From Papiliotrema nemorosa (lineage: Eukaryota > Basidiomycota > Tremellomycetes > Tremellales > Rhynchogastremaceae): DNA of 64,000 nt. The notes beneath the pieces were generated by a model, which was not told the DNA's origin, made no database searches, and worked only from the letters and a program-made list of their open reading frames with translations. Each line of letters opens with the position of its first letter. Positions within the stretch are counted from its first letter, which is position 1. Positions 1 to 9,826 of the stretch are shown one piece after another. The DNA lies in NCBI GenBank assembly GCA_032158125.1, contig JASKOT010000011.1:248001-312000 (forward strand). Direction: 5' to 3'. A program made the translations under genes and the position numbers.

Positions 1-2366
1 AGGTGAGGAACAATGTCCGACCGATGAATCGGGACAATGACAATGATCCGGCAGCGATTTCGTCGTAAATCTTGCGAAGCCGAGATCGAACAGTGTCTCG
101 GAAGGCGAGAATCTCGAGTAACGATGGCCAGTCTTCCTCTCGAGTAGGCACTTCCGAGTGGGACTGCTGTTAGTGGAATCAAAAGACACCACTCACGTGA
201 ATCTTGGTCGGATCATCGACGTCTGGATCGATGCCTCGCTCGAAAATATCCTTGAAATGCTGAGGGTCAGAGTGCTTTCCGTCCGTCATGCGTGTGAGGT
301 AAATGTCCAAGAAAGTAGGGCTGCTGTCAGCCAATAGACTTGGTTCACCACTCACATGTGACCGAGATAGAACAGGCAGATGTGTCGAAGATCAATAGGC
401 TTTTGGTGGAGCATCTCTTCAGGGATCATCTCCAAAGTAATACTACAGTCAGTGAAATCCCTCGAGCCAGCTCACTGATCCCATAAACTCCACAACGCCC
501 TCCATTCGTCCCATTTGGGGACGCTTTTGGCTTGTTGTAAAACCTGACAGGGTTCCTCCTTCTGTGCAATCATAGTGTTGAATCGGACTGATGGTCGTTC
601 AAGCAACCACAAACGGTACTCTGAATCTGGGGCTTTCCACGATTCGACTACTCGCAGATCGGCTTCTTCAAACAAGTCTAGGGCTTCGGCTTGCGAGTAC
701 TGCTACGTCAGCGCCGTGCGTCAGAAGCGGTCTCACCTTGTAGCTCCATTCGATGTTGAGAAGTTCACCTTGTTCAAGTGTGATATCTCGGTCACCCGAG
801 AGAGATAGCGTCTGTCTCTCCTTTGACCTAAAGTACGCCTCGTGTCGACCTATTTGGAATTAGCTGTTGATCTTCGCATGATATCTGGAATAGCAGGTGC
901 CAATCTCCTTTGTCACGCTGACATCCTTTGACCAGCATGACGCTGGGCAAGAGGCCGAAGATGCCGACGATAGCGATGAAGACCTACCTAGAGATTCGTT
1001 GTATCTTCCCACAAATTCTACCCCTGCGTCACCCTTCAAGCCAAGTTCTTGCCTGACAACGTCCCACCCGTGTTCTTCGAATGCACGTGTGTGTCCCGCC
1101 GGGTCGTTATAGGCAACTTCGACCTTTCGGCTTCCTTCTTTACCCGCTTCAGGTCGACCGTCCAATCCAAGCAGTAGAGTGTCACCTTTGCGGAGAGGTA
1201 ACGATTTGAGGAAAGGAGCAGCCGACTTTCGGTCAAAGTTGCCCAATGAGGATCCCAAAAAGACAATATGCAACGGTCGGTCCGGGGACTCGGGCGAAGT
1301 TTCTTGGTTCTGGGGCGCTGGCGGGTGACATGCAGCCTGATCAGAGTTGATGGGCGACCATGTTCCAGACCCATCACTGGTTGTGATTTGCGTGATGGCG
1401 CTCGGTAGGGGACTGATGTCGACTACTGCTTCCTCGTTGTGCTCGAGCGGTTTTAGTGCGAGCTCAGGAGTAATTACACATGTCGAGGAGGCGGGAGATA
1501 GAGATGAATCGCTCATTCCAGCATTTTCCATCTCTGGCAAAGACGAGGCGGTGGAGGATAGTCGCCGAAGAGCACCGAGTTTGCCTTGGCGGATGAGCTG
1601 AAGTCCTGCTTCATAGTCTCCGTGCAAGCCGATACACTCGACCTTGCCCTTGAGCTGATCTCCGAATGCCTCGTCCATTTCACCAAGCACCCGGTCGAGC
1701 TCGGGGTAGGAGAGGTCGAGGGGGTGATAGGTGATGGGTGCATAGCCATCCACGCTGGGGAGCGCTGATGCTAGGCCTGATAGAAGGTGTCCAGTCTTTC
1801 GCAGCGCACTGATGTCAATCCCCAGCCATGTTCGGGCTGTGCAGCTTACCCAGCACCTAATTCAACGACATCGTATCCCCTGTCAAAGCCACCTCCCAAG
1901 CCTTCCTCGCCATTCACTCCCCGGTTCCACTTGCCCACCTCGGTATCACCCCATTTCGCAGGTCTCCACCTCTTCTCGGGGCCTATCTGATGGGTCTGAC
2001 GATCTTGTCGCTCCTGCTTGTTCGCCTTGCCGAAGCCCATTGATCTTGCAATCTCGGGGCCGTGAGTCTTGAGCAGGTTGAGCTCATCGTTGAACAGGTA
2101 GTATTCCGGTGCGTCGGCAGTGATCCGGTCATACAACCTGCCCATCAGCTTGTACATGTAACTTGAGCTCACCTTAGACCCTCTTGATCGTATAATACCA
2201 CAGTAGGGACACTCCGCTTGAATGCCCACTGCTTGTCCTCCGGGCGATCGCCGGGGACGGTAGATTGCCCATCCCCGCTCAGCGCCAACTCGATCTGCTC
2301 TCGTAGACTTGCAGAGTCGCCCGAAGAAGAGGCTATGGGTGGAAGGGTATGTATCGACACAGTCAT
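1..2366 (-). CDS. EGT1: Ergothioneine synthase Egt1, N-terminal part (truncated by window edge)
   Basis: Egt1 trimethylates histidine to hercynine and then attaches cysteine as a sulfoxide, in the cytosol. The start ATG is at 2366; at least eight exons are visible and the 3' part lies beyond base 1. Exon 1 ends in VVLYDQEGLR and splices in frame to LYDRITADAPEYYLFNDEL. VVELGAG joined to ALRKTGHLL forms the SAM-binding region of the EgtD-like methyltransferase. YNESLG joins RHEAYFRS across an intron at about 851-989. FEEADLRVV and YRLWLLERP close the methyltransferase domain. TLEMIPEEMLHQKPIDLRH followed by FYLGH begins the DinB-like metal-binding domain; the formylglycine-enzyme-like domain would follow outside the window. 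Odd point: about 95 Ser/Pro-rich residues are inserted between the GKLGALRR and HIVFLGSSLGNF segments. Confidence 0.9.
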
Positions 2367-2853
2367 GTTGTCAATGTGATGGAAGATGAGATGCAAAGAG
2401 TCGTGAAGAAGCCGAGGGGGTGTAGGGGGAGGATCCGGCCGGCTATAGCTCATGTCAGCCGATTTGTCACCACCCCGTTCGACGACACCGAGACACTCTC
2501 CACTCACACAGTCCTCGTTCTTCAAAGCAGGCCCACTGTAAAATCTGCTGCAGAAACTGCTAGGCGTGGCTGTAAGCGACAGCTATGTATGTAGCTGAGC
2601 GATGCAGAGGTGTCGCTGCCCGATGCGCATGGCTGTCGAGGCGATCTGGGGAAAGTGGAGGTATCCCTTCTACGGGGACTGAGTCGTACGTCACCGTCAC
2701 CCCCTTGCTCTTGTTATTCGGAATAACTTTCACAAGTCAACTATTCAGCGCAACACCTGTAACAGCTTGGACTGCATGGTAGATACCGCGGAATGTGAGA
2801 GCATGCATCAGAAGCCAGATTGCCGAGTCATCGCCCCGGCTATGCTGACCCAA
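2367..2853. other. Intergenic, EGT1 promoter side
   Basis: This gap separates the EGT1 start from the 3' end of the next minus-strand gene. It must hold the EGT1 promoter and the 3' UTR of the upstream neighbour. I see no conserved ORF, RNA gene or repeat. Confidence 0.6.
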
Positions 2854-3465
2854 TCAATACTGAAATACGCCTGCAACGTGCGTGTAACGCCTGACGCTCT
2901 GGACGGCGGTTATGGCAAAGCACACCCAGGCCGGGACATCGATTACCCACGTCCTCGTCTTGTGCATCCCCACCCAACTCCTAAGATCCTTCAGATTCTG
3001 CCCCTTGGTCCCGCCAGCACCCAGCCTTTTATAGGCGGCATACTCCCCACCTCCAAATTTGACATGATAGATTGTCAATCCGAAGCCCACTCCTGTCCAT
3101 ACGTTCTGCAGCCAGGGGAGGTTTCTCTGGTGATATAGCGTGACCAAGGAAGATGACCAGACGAGAGGGGTCGTCACCGCAGCGCAGCGTCCGCCTAAGG
3201 GGAACCATTGCTGGAAGTATTGTCCGAGAGCCTCGTCGTGGTTTGACGTGATGAGTTCGGGTGAGATTTTTGTCCAGGAAGAATGGAATTGGTATTCATC
3301 GATGAACCACTGCAAGGCGAAGGACCACGAGAGCAGTGGGACGAAGGGGACGAGATCGGCGGGAAGGAAGAGGGGAGTGAGGAGCGATGCCATGCCTAGT
3401 CCGGCTAGGATGACGGGTGAACCGCCAATCTTGTTGGACGCTGCTTTATGTGATGATTCCGCCAT
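2854..3465 (-). CDS. Unrecognised four-TM membrane protein
   Basis: A single-exon reading frame of 203 codons begins at an ATG at 3465 (MAESSHKAASNKIGG). It has about four hydrophobic segments: near residues 18-50, 85-110, 122-140 and 175-195. A charged segment after the first hydrophobic region (DEYQFHSSWTKISPE) and the late motif NLKDLRSWVGMHKTRTWVID resemble the general layout of small fungal four-TM families such as DUF1772/anthrone-oxygenase-like proteins, but the match is weak. No catalytic motif is evident. It shares a 355-base divergent gap with the plus-strand gene at 3821. Function unknown. Confidence 0.65.
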   Translation of the reverse strand: MAESSHKAASNKIGGSPVILAGLGMASLLTPLFLPADLVPFVPLLSWSFALQWFIDEYQFHSSWTKISPELITSNHDEALGQYFQQWFPLGGRCAAVTTPLVWSSSLVTLYHQRNLPWLQNVWTGVGFGLTIYHVKFGGGEYAAYKRLGAGGTKGQNLKDLRSWVGMHKTRTWVIDVPAWVCFAITAVQSVRRYTHVAGVFQY

Positions 3466-3820
3466 CTGTGTCTGATATGGTAACACTATCGCTGCTTGTT
3501 GGAATTGTGCGTGTAGATATGGGCGTTGCTTCGGGTGTCGAGGATCTAATCAGTTGGAGTATTACGTAAGCTATGCTCTCATGTTGTGTTTGTTTGTGAT
3601 CAATCAACTCCCCCTTCGCCCCCCCCCCCTTTGCTTCCCGTCGTCGACGACGGGGACTCGAGCATCAACTTCAACCTTTCTTCCTCAAAGGTCGCGTTCA
3701 ACGATCTTTTGACTTGCACTCGACCAGCCAAGAGTGCGCCCTAGGACTGACCTGCGGCGCCTGAGCTGAACAGACCCGCATCACGCATCAACATCTCCTC
3801 CCATCATCCAACCCTTTGTC
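3466..3820. promoter_or_regulatory. Divergent promoter with poly-C/CT tract
   Basis: This divergent gap contains a pyrimidine-rich stretch around 3607-3640, including a run of about twelve C residues on the plus strand, followed by CT-rich sequence up to the start at 3821. Such tracts commonly precede fungal starts. No ORF is supported. Confidence 0.5.
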
Positions 3821-4998
3821 ATGGAGCTTCCCTCCCCATCAGCCGCTCCTCCTGACCGACTAGTCGACTTGGTAGAATCTCCCATCGACCCCAATCGACA
3901 TGTCCTCACGCCTGTAGAGGTCCGAGCCGACCCCATTCTCTACAACATGGCCAAACAACAAGGGTTGACCACGACGCCTCGACCGGCATCAAAGCAGGGA
4001 AATGGACCCAGCTTCAAGGCTCGTCCAGCACCTGATACGTCTATGAACGCTGGACCAAAGATGACCAAATCTGCCGCTCTCCGACAAGGTCTCACTTGGG
4101 AGGACAAGGGCAAGAGGGCCAGACCGGGAACGGCTGATGGGTCTGTTGTCAAGGCGTTCGGCGATGTACCGGGGCACAAGAGGAACAATTTGAGTATGGT
4201 GCGTTGATCACTATCTCCCTTCATTCTGCACCTTTGCCGACAATCTGTAGAACATCAAATCGCTTGCGGCGCCAATTGTCGCACCCAGACCCACCAAGTC
4301 CTCACAGCTTCGTACTGGAGTTGATGCCTCATCGCCAGTTGTGTCAAAGAGGGACCCTGCCGTGATTGCAGCAGAAATGAAATTACGAGCAGAACAGGAG
4401 AAACTCAGAAGACGAGCCAGTATCGCCATCCCCGCGAGTCTGAGTGCTCCTCTGATTGTACGTTCTTGTTCCGCGGTCATATAGGGCTACCCTGATATCT
4501 AGGCACCCCGAACGAACCGATCTTCAGAGCTGCGGTCAGGTGGTGCCATGAGACCTCCGCCTGTCTCCTTCCGATCTCAATCCGCTTTGACCACCACGAC
4601 TGCTCCCAATGTCCCGCCTCCCCCAGTGGATGCGGAGATCGTGGACGCAAAGGCAGCGAGAAGGGCAAGCGTGATTGGGACCGTGAAAAGTCTAGGACAG
4701 CCGAGTATCGTGAGCGAACACCAATGTTTCGCTCAGCCTGTATGAAACTGATATCAAGGCACCGCGACTGAACAAAGCAGCCATGCTTCGCAATCCCGGT
4801 GCAACGACGAGCGGCGTGCCTTCGTCGATCGTTACTTCCGACAAGGCATCCGTGGTCCGACCAAAGTTGATCTCGGCACCTGCTTCAACGTCGATCGGCA
4901 GCAAATCCGTCCCGTCGCAATCTGCCTTGGCCGCTGTACGACCGACCAAGTCGAGTCTCCTCCGTGCGAGACTAGGTGCCAAGGTCCAGACTCGTTAA
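3821..4998 (+). CDS. Exon-repeat protein with PR-x-(T/N)-K-S-S-x-LR motifs
   Basis: Four in-frame exons, 3821-4198, 4251-4457, 4503-4709 and 4759-4998, give 343 residues; all introns are phase 0 and 45-52 bases long. The family is not recognised. A short basic motif recurs five times: PKMTKSAALRQG (~79-90), APRPTKSSQLRTG (~137), APRTNRSSELRSG (~196), APRLNKAAMLRNPG (~265) and VRPTKSSLLRARLG (~327). Exons 2 and 3 are each exactly 207 bases and both carry RRAS[IV] near the end, a consensus PKA-type phosphosite, 68 residues apart. Exons 3 and 4 both begin with APR. This suggests exon duplication. The protein is otherwise low complexity, Pro/Ser/Ala-rich and probably disordered, with no TM segment or signal peptide. 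It may be a linear-motif scaffold; that is inference. Confidence 0.8.
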
Positions 4999-5891
4999 GA
5001 AATGACACCGAGAATCTTTCTTTCACTTTGTTCCGGCGTTTCAGATTGGTGGGGTATATCACGACGAAATCTCACGAAATTTATACGACTCAATGATGAG
5101 CGAAAGGGCACATGTGTTCTCGACAGGGTATACCAGATAGGTTTGATGATCCGTAATACGATATGACCACGATGCTATCTTCTATTCTTATGCCAGATTT
5201 GGATACGTGGCTACATGAGACTGCCTAAGAAGTACAACGACCATCCTTGTCCCGAGGAGCTATTGTTCCGAAGGGTTCTTGAATTTCCTCCCAACGGCGG
5301 TTTCAGATTCTCATCTGTTTCGTCTATCCTTCTTCTTATCCTCTTCCCTCGACACCGCATGGTCGATCATCAGGCAAGATCATGCTAGACGTATCCAAAC
5401 TGCATCAGATTCACAGATGTCTGCAAAGGTCCCGGATGCACACCGCGAAGGAAGCAGCACTATCAAGTCTCAGACTGTCAAATAGCCATGTTTCTGATTT
5501 TCCCTCTCATTTGATCTACGGCATGGCAACTCATGCGCACATCTGTGCGATGTCGCTCATCACTCACACTGCCATTCATCATCATCACTGGACTGAAGGC
5601 GCCCGCCAGATCGGCACTTTACTCTGCCGTCGGACATCTCACCGGGAGCTTCGATCTTGGTACCGCCTGGGGAATTCAAGACACGGGAGGTGTCCGCCTC
5701 ACTCCGTCTGTCAGCGTCAGTCCAACTGTGAAGGATGCTGGGGGCGATGCAAAGGTACATCTGCTCAGTATCAGCAACTGTATCCACTCCGAACGCCCTT
5801 CTCCTCGCCGCCTCAACAGCTTGTGCATACGGCTTCCGCAGACAGCATTGGATCTTCGGCTGGCAGCTAATCCTTGCCACGTCGATCCGTG
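4999..5891. other. Long intergenic region
   Basis: This region of 893 bases lies between two plus-strand genes. It holds the 3' UTR of the repeat protein and the upstream region of the DUF6534 gene. Several short overlapping reading frames exist on both strands (for example 5533-5892 plus and 5560-5919 minus), but none has a recognisable motif, and none joins in frame to the DUF6534 exons. No tRNA or repeat was seen. Confidence 0.5.
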
Positions 5892-7542
5892 ATGAACACG
5901 ACATTAACGGACGAAGCATTGAAGCAGTGCCGAGAGCAGTTCCAATCGGATAGAATCATCAATGCTGTCCATTTTGTCAGTCCCCTCACAGATGACATCG
6001 AGCTGCCACTGATGCCCTAGCCATCAGCCCATTCAATGTTACTGGCGAGCTCGGTCGGATGCGCCTTTCAAGCTTTGATCGCTGGTTCTTGTCTACAGCA
6101 AGTCAGCTGCATTCCTCGAAGACGTCCTTAGTCAAGCTGACATACCAGGTCTATCACTATTTCTACCAACCTCGACGTGATTCTACATTGGCAAGATGCG
6201 GAATCTGCTTTGTCACTCTCACTGCTCTGGCCTCTTTGGTCATTGGGAATTATCAGACGTCAAGGCTGATCGCCTACAACCAACGCTACGTCGCGGTTCT
6301 CTTTCTGGATTGGGTGAGTGGGTTTACATGATCCCAGGCTGATGACAGTGGCTGTATCAATTAAGCTACCTCATCTACATGTTCACCGCCCTTCCCGTGC
6401 TTCTCTTCTTCACCCATCGAGCATACATGATCTGGGACCGATCCCTGCCCATACTGGTCCTTTGCCTAGTCACCATTATCCCCACTTTCGTATTGGGCGT
6501 TGCCAGTGCTGCACTAGCTCTCAGAGCACCCTGGGGAGTGAGAGCGTTATCGAATGAAGACTTCAAAAAGTGGATACCGGAGTTTGCCAGACTGTTCAAG
6601 CAGACTGTATTGCTTTACAAAGTCAGCGTGACTGCACAAATGGTAGCGGCGCTGGTGTGTTGTGTCTCCATCTGCTATGGCATCTTTCGACATCGTAATG
6701 GGTTTGCGCAGATGGACACGGCGAGTGAGCGATCCTCCTCCCCGATAATACCACCTTGCTGATCGCAGTCTCCAAGGTGATCTTCTTATGTGGGGAGTCC
6801 TTGTTCCCAGTGGTGGTCATCAGTCTGACAGACGCGATCCGGGTGCACCTACCTCTGGCGCCCAGGTCAATCATTGTGCAAGTCGCCCCTCACCAAAGAC
6901 CCCACGATCCGAGACTCATGGCAGATCCCGATTCACGGTGCAAATCGCACCACTGCTCTATTTTCACGGCTTTATCGGGTCCTTCGTCTCGTAAGCATCT
7001 CATTAATGCGAACGTGGTTAAGTCCTAGGCGAGAAAGAGTCGCTACGATACTCTGTGCCGAGCCCGTTCGGCAAATGGCCAATCTCCCCTCTGATCCCTC
7101 CGGGAAGCCCAATGAGCCATCCATCTCCTGTCATGAGATCGACCAGCCCGGATTGCGCGATACAAACGGTCGCATCAATTGGACGACCATGCAGCTAGAA
7201 GCTGATACCGGGGACACAGCGTACATCCCCGACTTTGTGGATGCTTCCAAGATGTCTTATGTATCGAACATCGCCGGTGCGTCCAGGCGGGGCTCGAGAG
7301 ATTGGAGGGCGATAGCGGTCAGTGCAGAGAGTATTGAACCGATGCAGAGGACGGTAGGGAGACAGAATCAAGTCGAGGGGAGGGATTCCTTATGTGACTT
7401 GGAGGAGATGTTGTACACATCGCCGGCGATGTGGGCCACGGCAAGCGGGCGAGGCAAGTCGCGAGAGAGAAAGACGAGTAAGACATCGTCTCCACGGACG
7501 TCAAGCTCGACAACACCGGTCAAGGACAGTGCAACGATGTGA
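5892..7542 (+). CDS. DUF6534-type seven-TM membrane protein
   Basis: Seven exons join in frame: 5892-5975, 6021-6101, 6149-6313, from 6349, and three more ending at 7542. The protein starts MNTTLTDEALKQC and has about seven TM segments: around MLLASSVGCAFQALIAG, CGICFVTLTALASLVIG, LYQLSYLIYMFTALPVLLFF, LPILVLCLVTIIPTFVLG, VTAQMVAALVCCVSICYG, VIFLCGESLFPVVVISL and IAPLLYFHGFIGSFV. The segment SICYGIFRHRNGFAQMDTA followed by a hydrophobic helix fits the DUF6534 signature (R-x-x-GF-x-x-x-D) known from basidiomycete membrane proteins of unknown role. A hydrophilic cytoplasmic-like tail of roughly 170 residues is Ser/Arg-rich. The intron 6314-6348 is only 35 bases. A receptor-like role has been imagined for such proteins but is not shown. 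Confidence 0.8.
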
Positions 7543-7679
7543 AGACGGAGGAATCGTATTATTGCATGTAGCTGTTTGTAAGTTGTCGATACAGTATAAT
7601 GATTAGGGCCACATCTTCTGGCCGCACCGAGAGCTCCTCTCTCCAATAATCTGTCAAAGCAACCAGCTCTTGGAGCCAA

Positions 7680-9419
7680 TTACGACACCGAGCTGTAATC
7701 ATATGCCGTGATTGGTGCTCCCGTAGCAGCGACAGTAGCGTAGAACAATCTAGTCTCGGCACAAATGACCATTCTGCCCTCTCCAGCGAATTCTGGCGAA
7801 TCAGGAGTGTCATCACCACCTTTGACTATGGACTCACGGAAATTGGCAGAAGTCTCTCCTAAGAAGATCTTCCCGATCAATTTGCCCGATGGATTCCAGA
7901 CTTGAACACCATCTCCACATCCTGCATACACGTTTCCAGCTGCGTCGCAGTGCACACCGTCCGGTACGCCTGGTGTGACAAAGGCGAATGTTCGTCGGTC
8001 GTAAAATGTTCCGTCGTCATCAACAGACATTCGGTATCTGAATCGTCAGCTCTCTCCCGGACTAGGCAGTATGAGTTACAATGTCGCAGGTTTGGTCTGG
8101 TTGATTCCGAAGAAGCCCTATTATATCAGCTCTCCACCTTATTGTATCGCAACTATGGCTCACCTCCATGGAGCCAGTATCAGCGATGTAAGCGAATTTC
8201 CCATCAGGCGAGAAAGTCAGTCCTGTATATGAGCGAAAGCCAACCCAGGCTGCGCCGAAAGACTAACCATTCGGCTTGTCGAATCCATCCGCTACCACTC
8301 CCACCAACCCGGTCTTCTCGTTGAACCTGTAGATCTGATTCGGAAGTCCCGGTGTAGGTCGGAAATCTTGCAAGTAGCCATAGGTGACATCGGTAAAGTA
8401 GATTTCCTTGTTTCGGGGGTTGATAGCGACATCATTGAGCGAGTTGAACTGTCTTCCAAAGTAGTTGTTTAACAGAACTAGGTTGTCAGTGAATCTCCAC
8501 CAGCGGATGAAGGGTTGTGATTACCAGTGGTGTTGTAGGGTGGGTTTGGGTTGAGGTAGTAGATCGACGAGGTGATATTATCTCCTTGCCCTTCGCCCAT
8601 GAACAGCAGGCCGTCTTTGTAGTTTGTTGCGCCTACAATCAGCTGTCTGCACCCGATACGATGAGATCATAGATGAGAGAGCGTGAGCAAGAGCTTACCA
8701 TTGGGATTGATGATAGGAGGATTGGCATCCACCGTGACGACATCGACCACATTCGTCACGTTTCTCAATCCTTGACTGGCAGCTGATGCAGCCTGAGCCA
8801 ACGAAATCTTCTGCGTCAAAGCAGACTTTTGCAATCCCGTTCCGGCAGCTTTTGCTCCTGCATTCTGGACGAAAAACACCTCGTCGGTAGGCGGGTACCT
8901 GAGTTTAGCTCGTCTCCAGAATGATAGAGGGTTGATTCACCATGCTACCGCTTCGTGGAAAAGGGGATCTCCTGTGGTCTCTGCAATCAAGGTCAAAGTC
9001 GGGTTGGAGCCAATGATAGCGTAGAATTCTTCGTCGTATACGTGGAAAGGTTTGGCTTGGAGATCTTCCAGAGTCCTTCCAGGAAAGACGAATTGCTACC
9101 CTTTAGCTTCCACCAACTCCTGTAGGAGCTAACTCACCGTGGAGATGTTGGCGATTGTTGGAGGTGGGACCGAGTCCAAAACTGCAAAAGAGCTAGGATA
9201 GACTCGTTGTGCTTGTTCCGGGATATCTGCATCCGACCAAGCTTTCACGACCCCGGGTGAAGAGCGCAAGAAGAATGCAGCTGATACCGCGATGAAGATG
9301 GCTGGGAGGTAGATCATAATGGGTGAGAATGCCTTTTGGTTTTGGAGGGTTGTTTTGGGAGATGTCTTTGACTTGGCATGTCGCTTTTTATGAGGGACTG
9401 GGGGAGGGGTGGACGACAT
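7680..9419 (-). CDS. Membrane-anchored lactonohydrolase (SMP-30/gluconolactonase family)
   Basis: Predicted calcium-dependent beta-propeller lactonase that hydrolyses sugar or aldonic-type lactones. The start ATG is at 9419 and several short introns are present. The N terminus is Lys-rich and cytosolic, followed by one TM segment (PIMIYLPAIFIAVSAAFFL), giving a type II topology with the catalytic domain outside the cytosol. Family features in order: FFVQNAGAK, LLFMGEGQGD, NDVAINPRNKEIYFTDVTYG, IYRFNEKTG, DKPNGLTFSPDG, AYIADTGS and GVPDGVHCDAAGNVYAG, which carry the conserved Asn/Asp metal ligands of the fungal lactonohydrolase group. The 3' end converges on the DUF6534 gene with 137 bases between. 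The Zn2Cys6 regulator gene lies directly upstream on the same strand. Confidence 0.85.
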
Positions 9420-9826
9420 TCGGTTGGGTACTGGAGGGTGTCGGAGTTGTGGATAGAGGTCACCTGAACTAGTGGTTATAGACGGGGAGACATCCCACGA
9501 CTCTTTCTGCCTTTGCGTCGTCGGTCGTTCTATGCCATGTGACTAGTAAACTAACCAGATCTAGCTGCAAGGAGTGTGTCTCGTCGCTTGTTAGTGCCCA
9601 AAGAAGCTGGTCATGAAATGCGAGGAACGAGAATGGCGCCGGGATGACTCCATTCCATTCGGCCCGAAGTGGGTCCGGGATGATAATCCAGCTCCAGGGG
9701 TTTAGCGGTCCAGCGGTCTCAGCCATCGGTGCATAGCTGCCAAACAGATCCTAGTTCTACAGTAGCTGATACAACAACCAGATTTACTACGCAAATGGCG
9801 ATAGCCGATTGAGCGACATGATTAAC
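9420..9826. other. Intergenic between regulator and lactonohydrolase
   Basis: This gap holds the lactonohydrolase promoter and the 3' UTR of the transcription factor. One open minus-strand frame of 85 codons (9469-9726, ATG start, beginning MAETAGPLNPWSW) is present, without recognisable domain or splice continuation; I treat it as non-coding for now. Confidence 0.45.

Noticed and set aside
849..880. Non-canonical or AT-AC intron in EGT1 after YSRYH
   Set aside because: A normal GT-AG intron starting earlier (near 989, after YNESLG) joins RHEAYF in frame and fits the family better.
5279..5890. Cluster of overlapping short ORFs upstream of the DUF6534 gene
   Set aside because: No frame splices to the DUF6534 exons, whose own start at 5892 already gives a full set of seven TM segments.
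9469..9726. 85-codon minus-strand ORF between the transcription factor and lactonohydrolase
   Set aside because: ATG start and sensible composition, but no domain, no splice partner and a position inside an expected UTR and promoter region.
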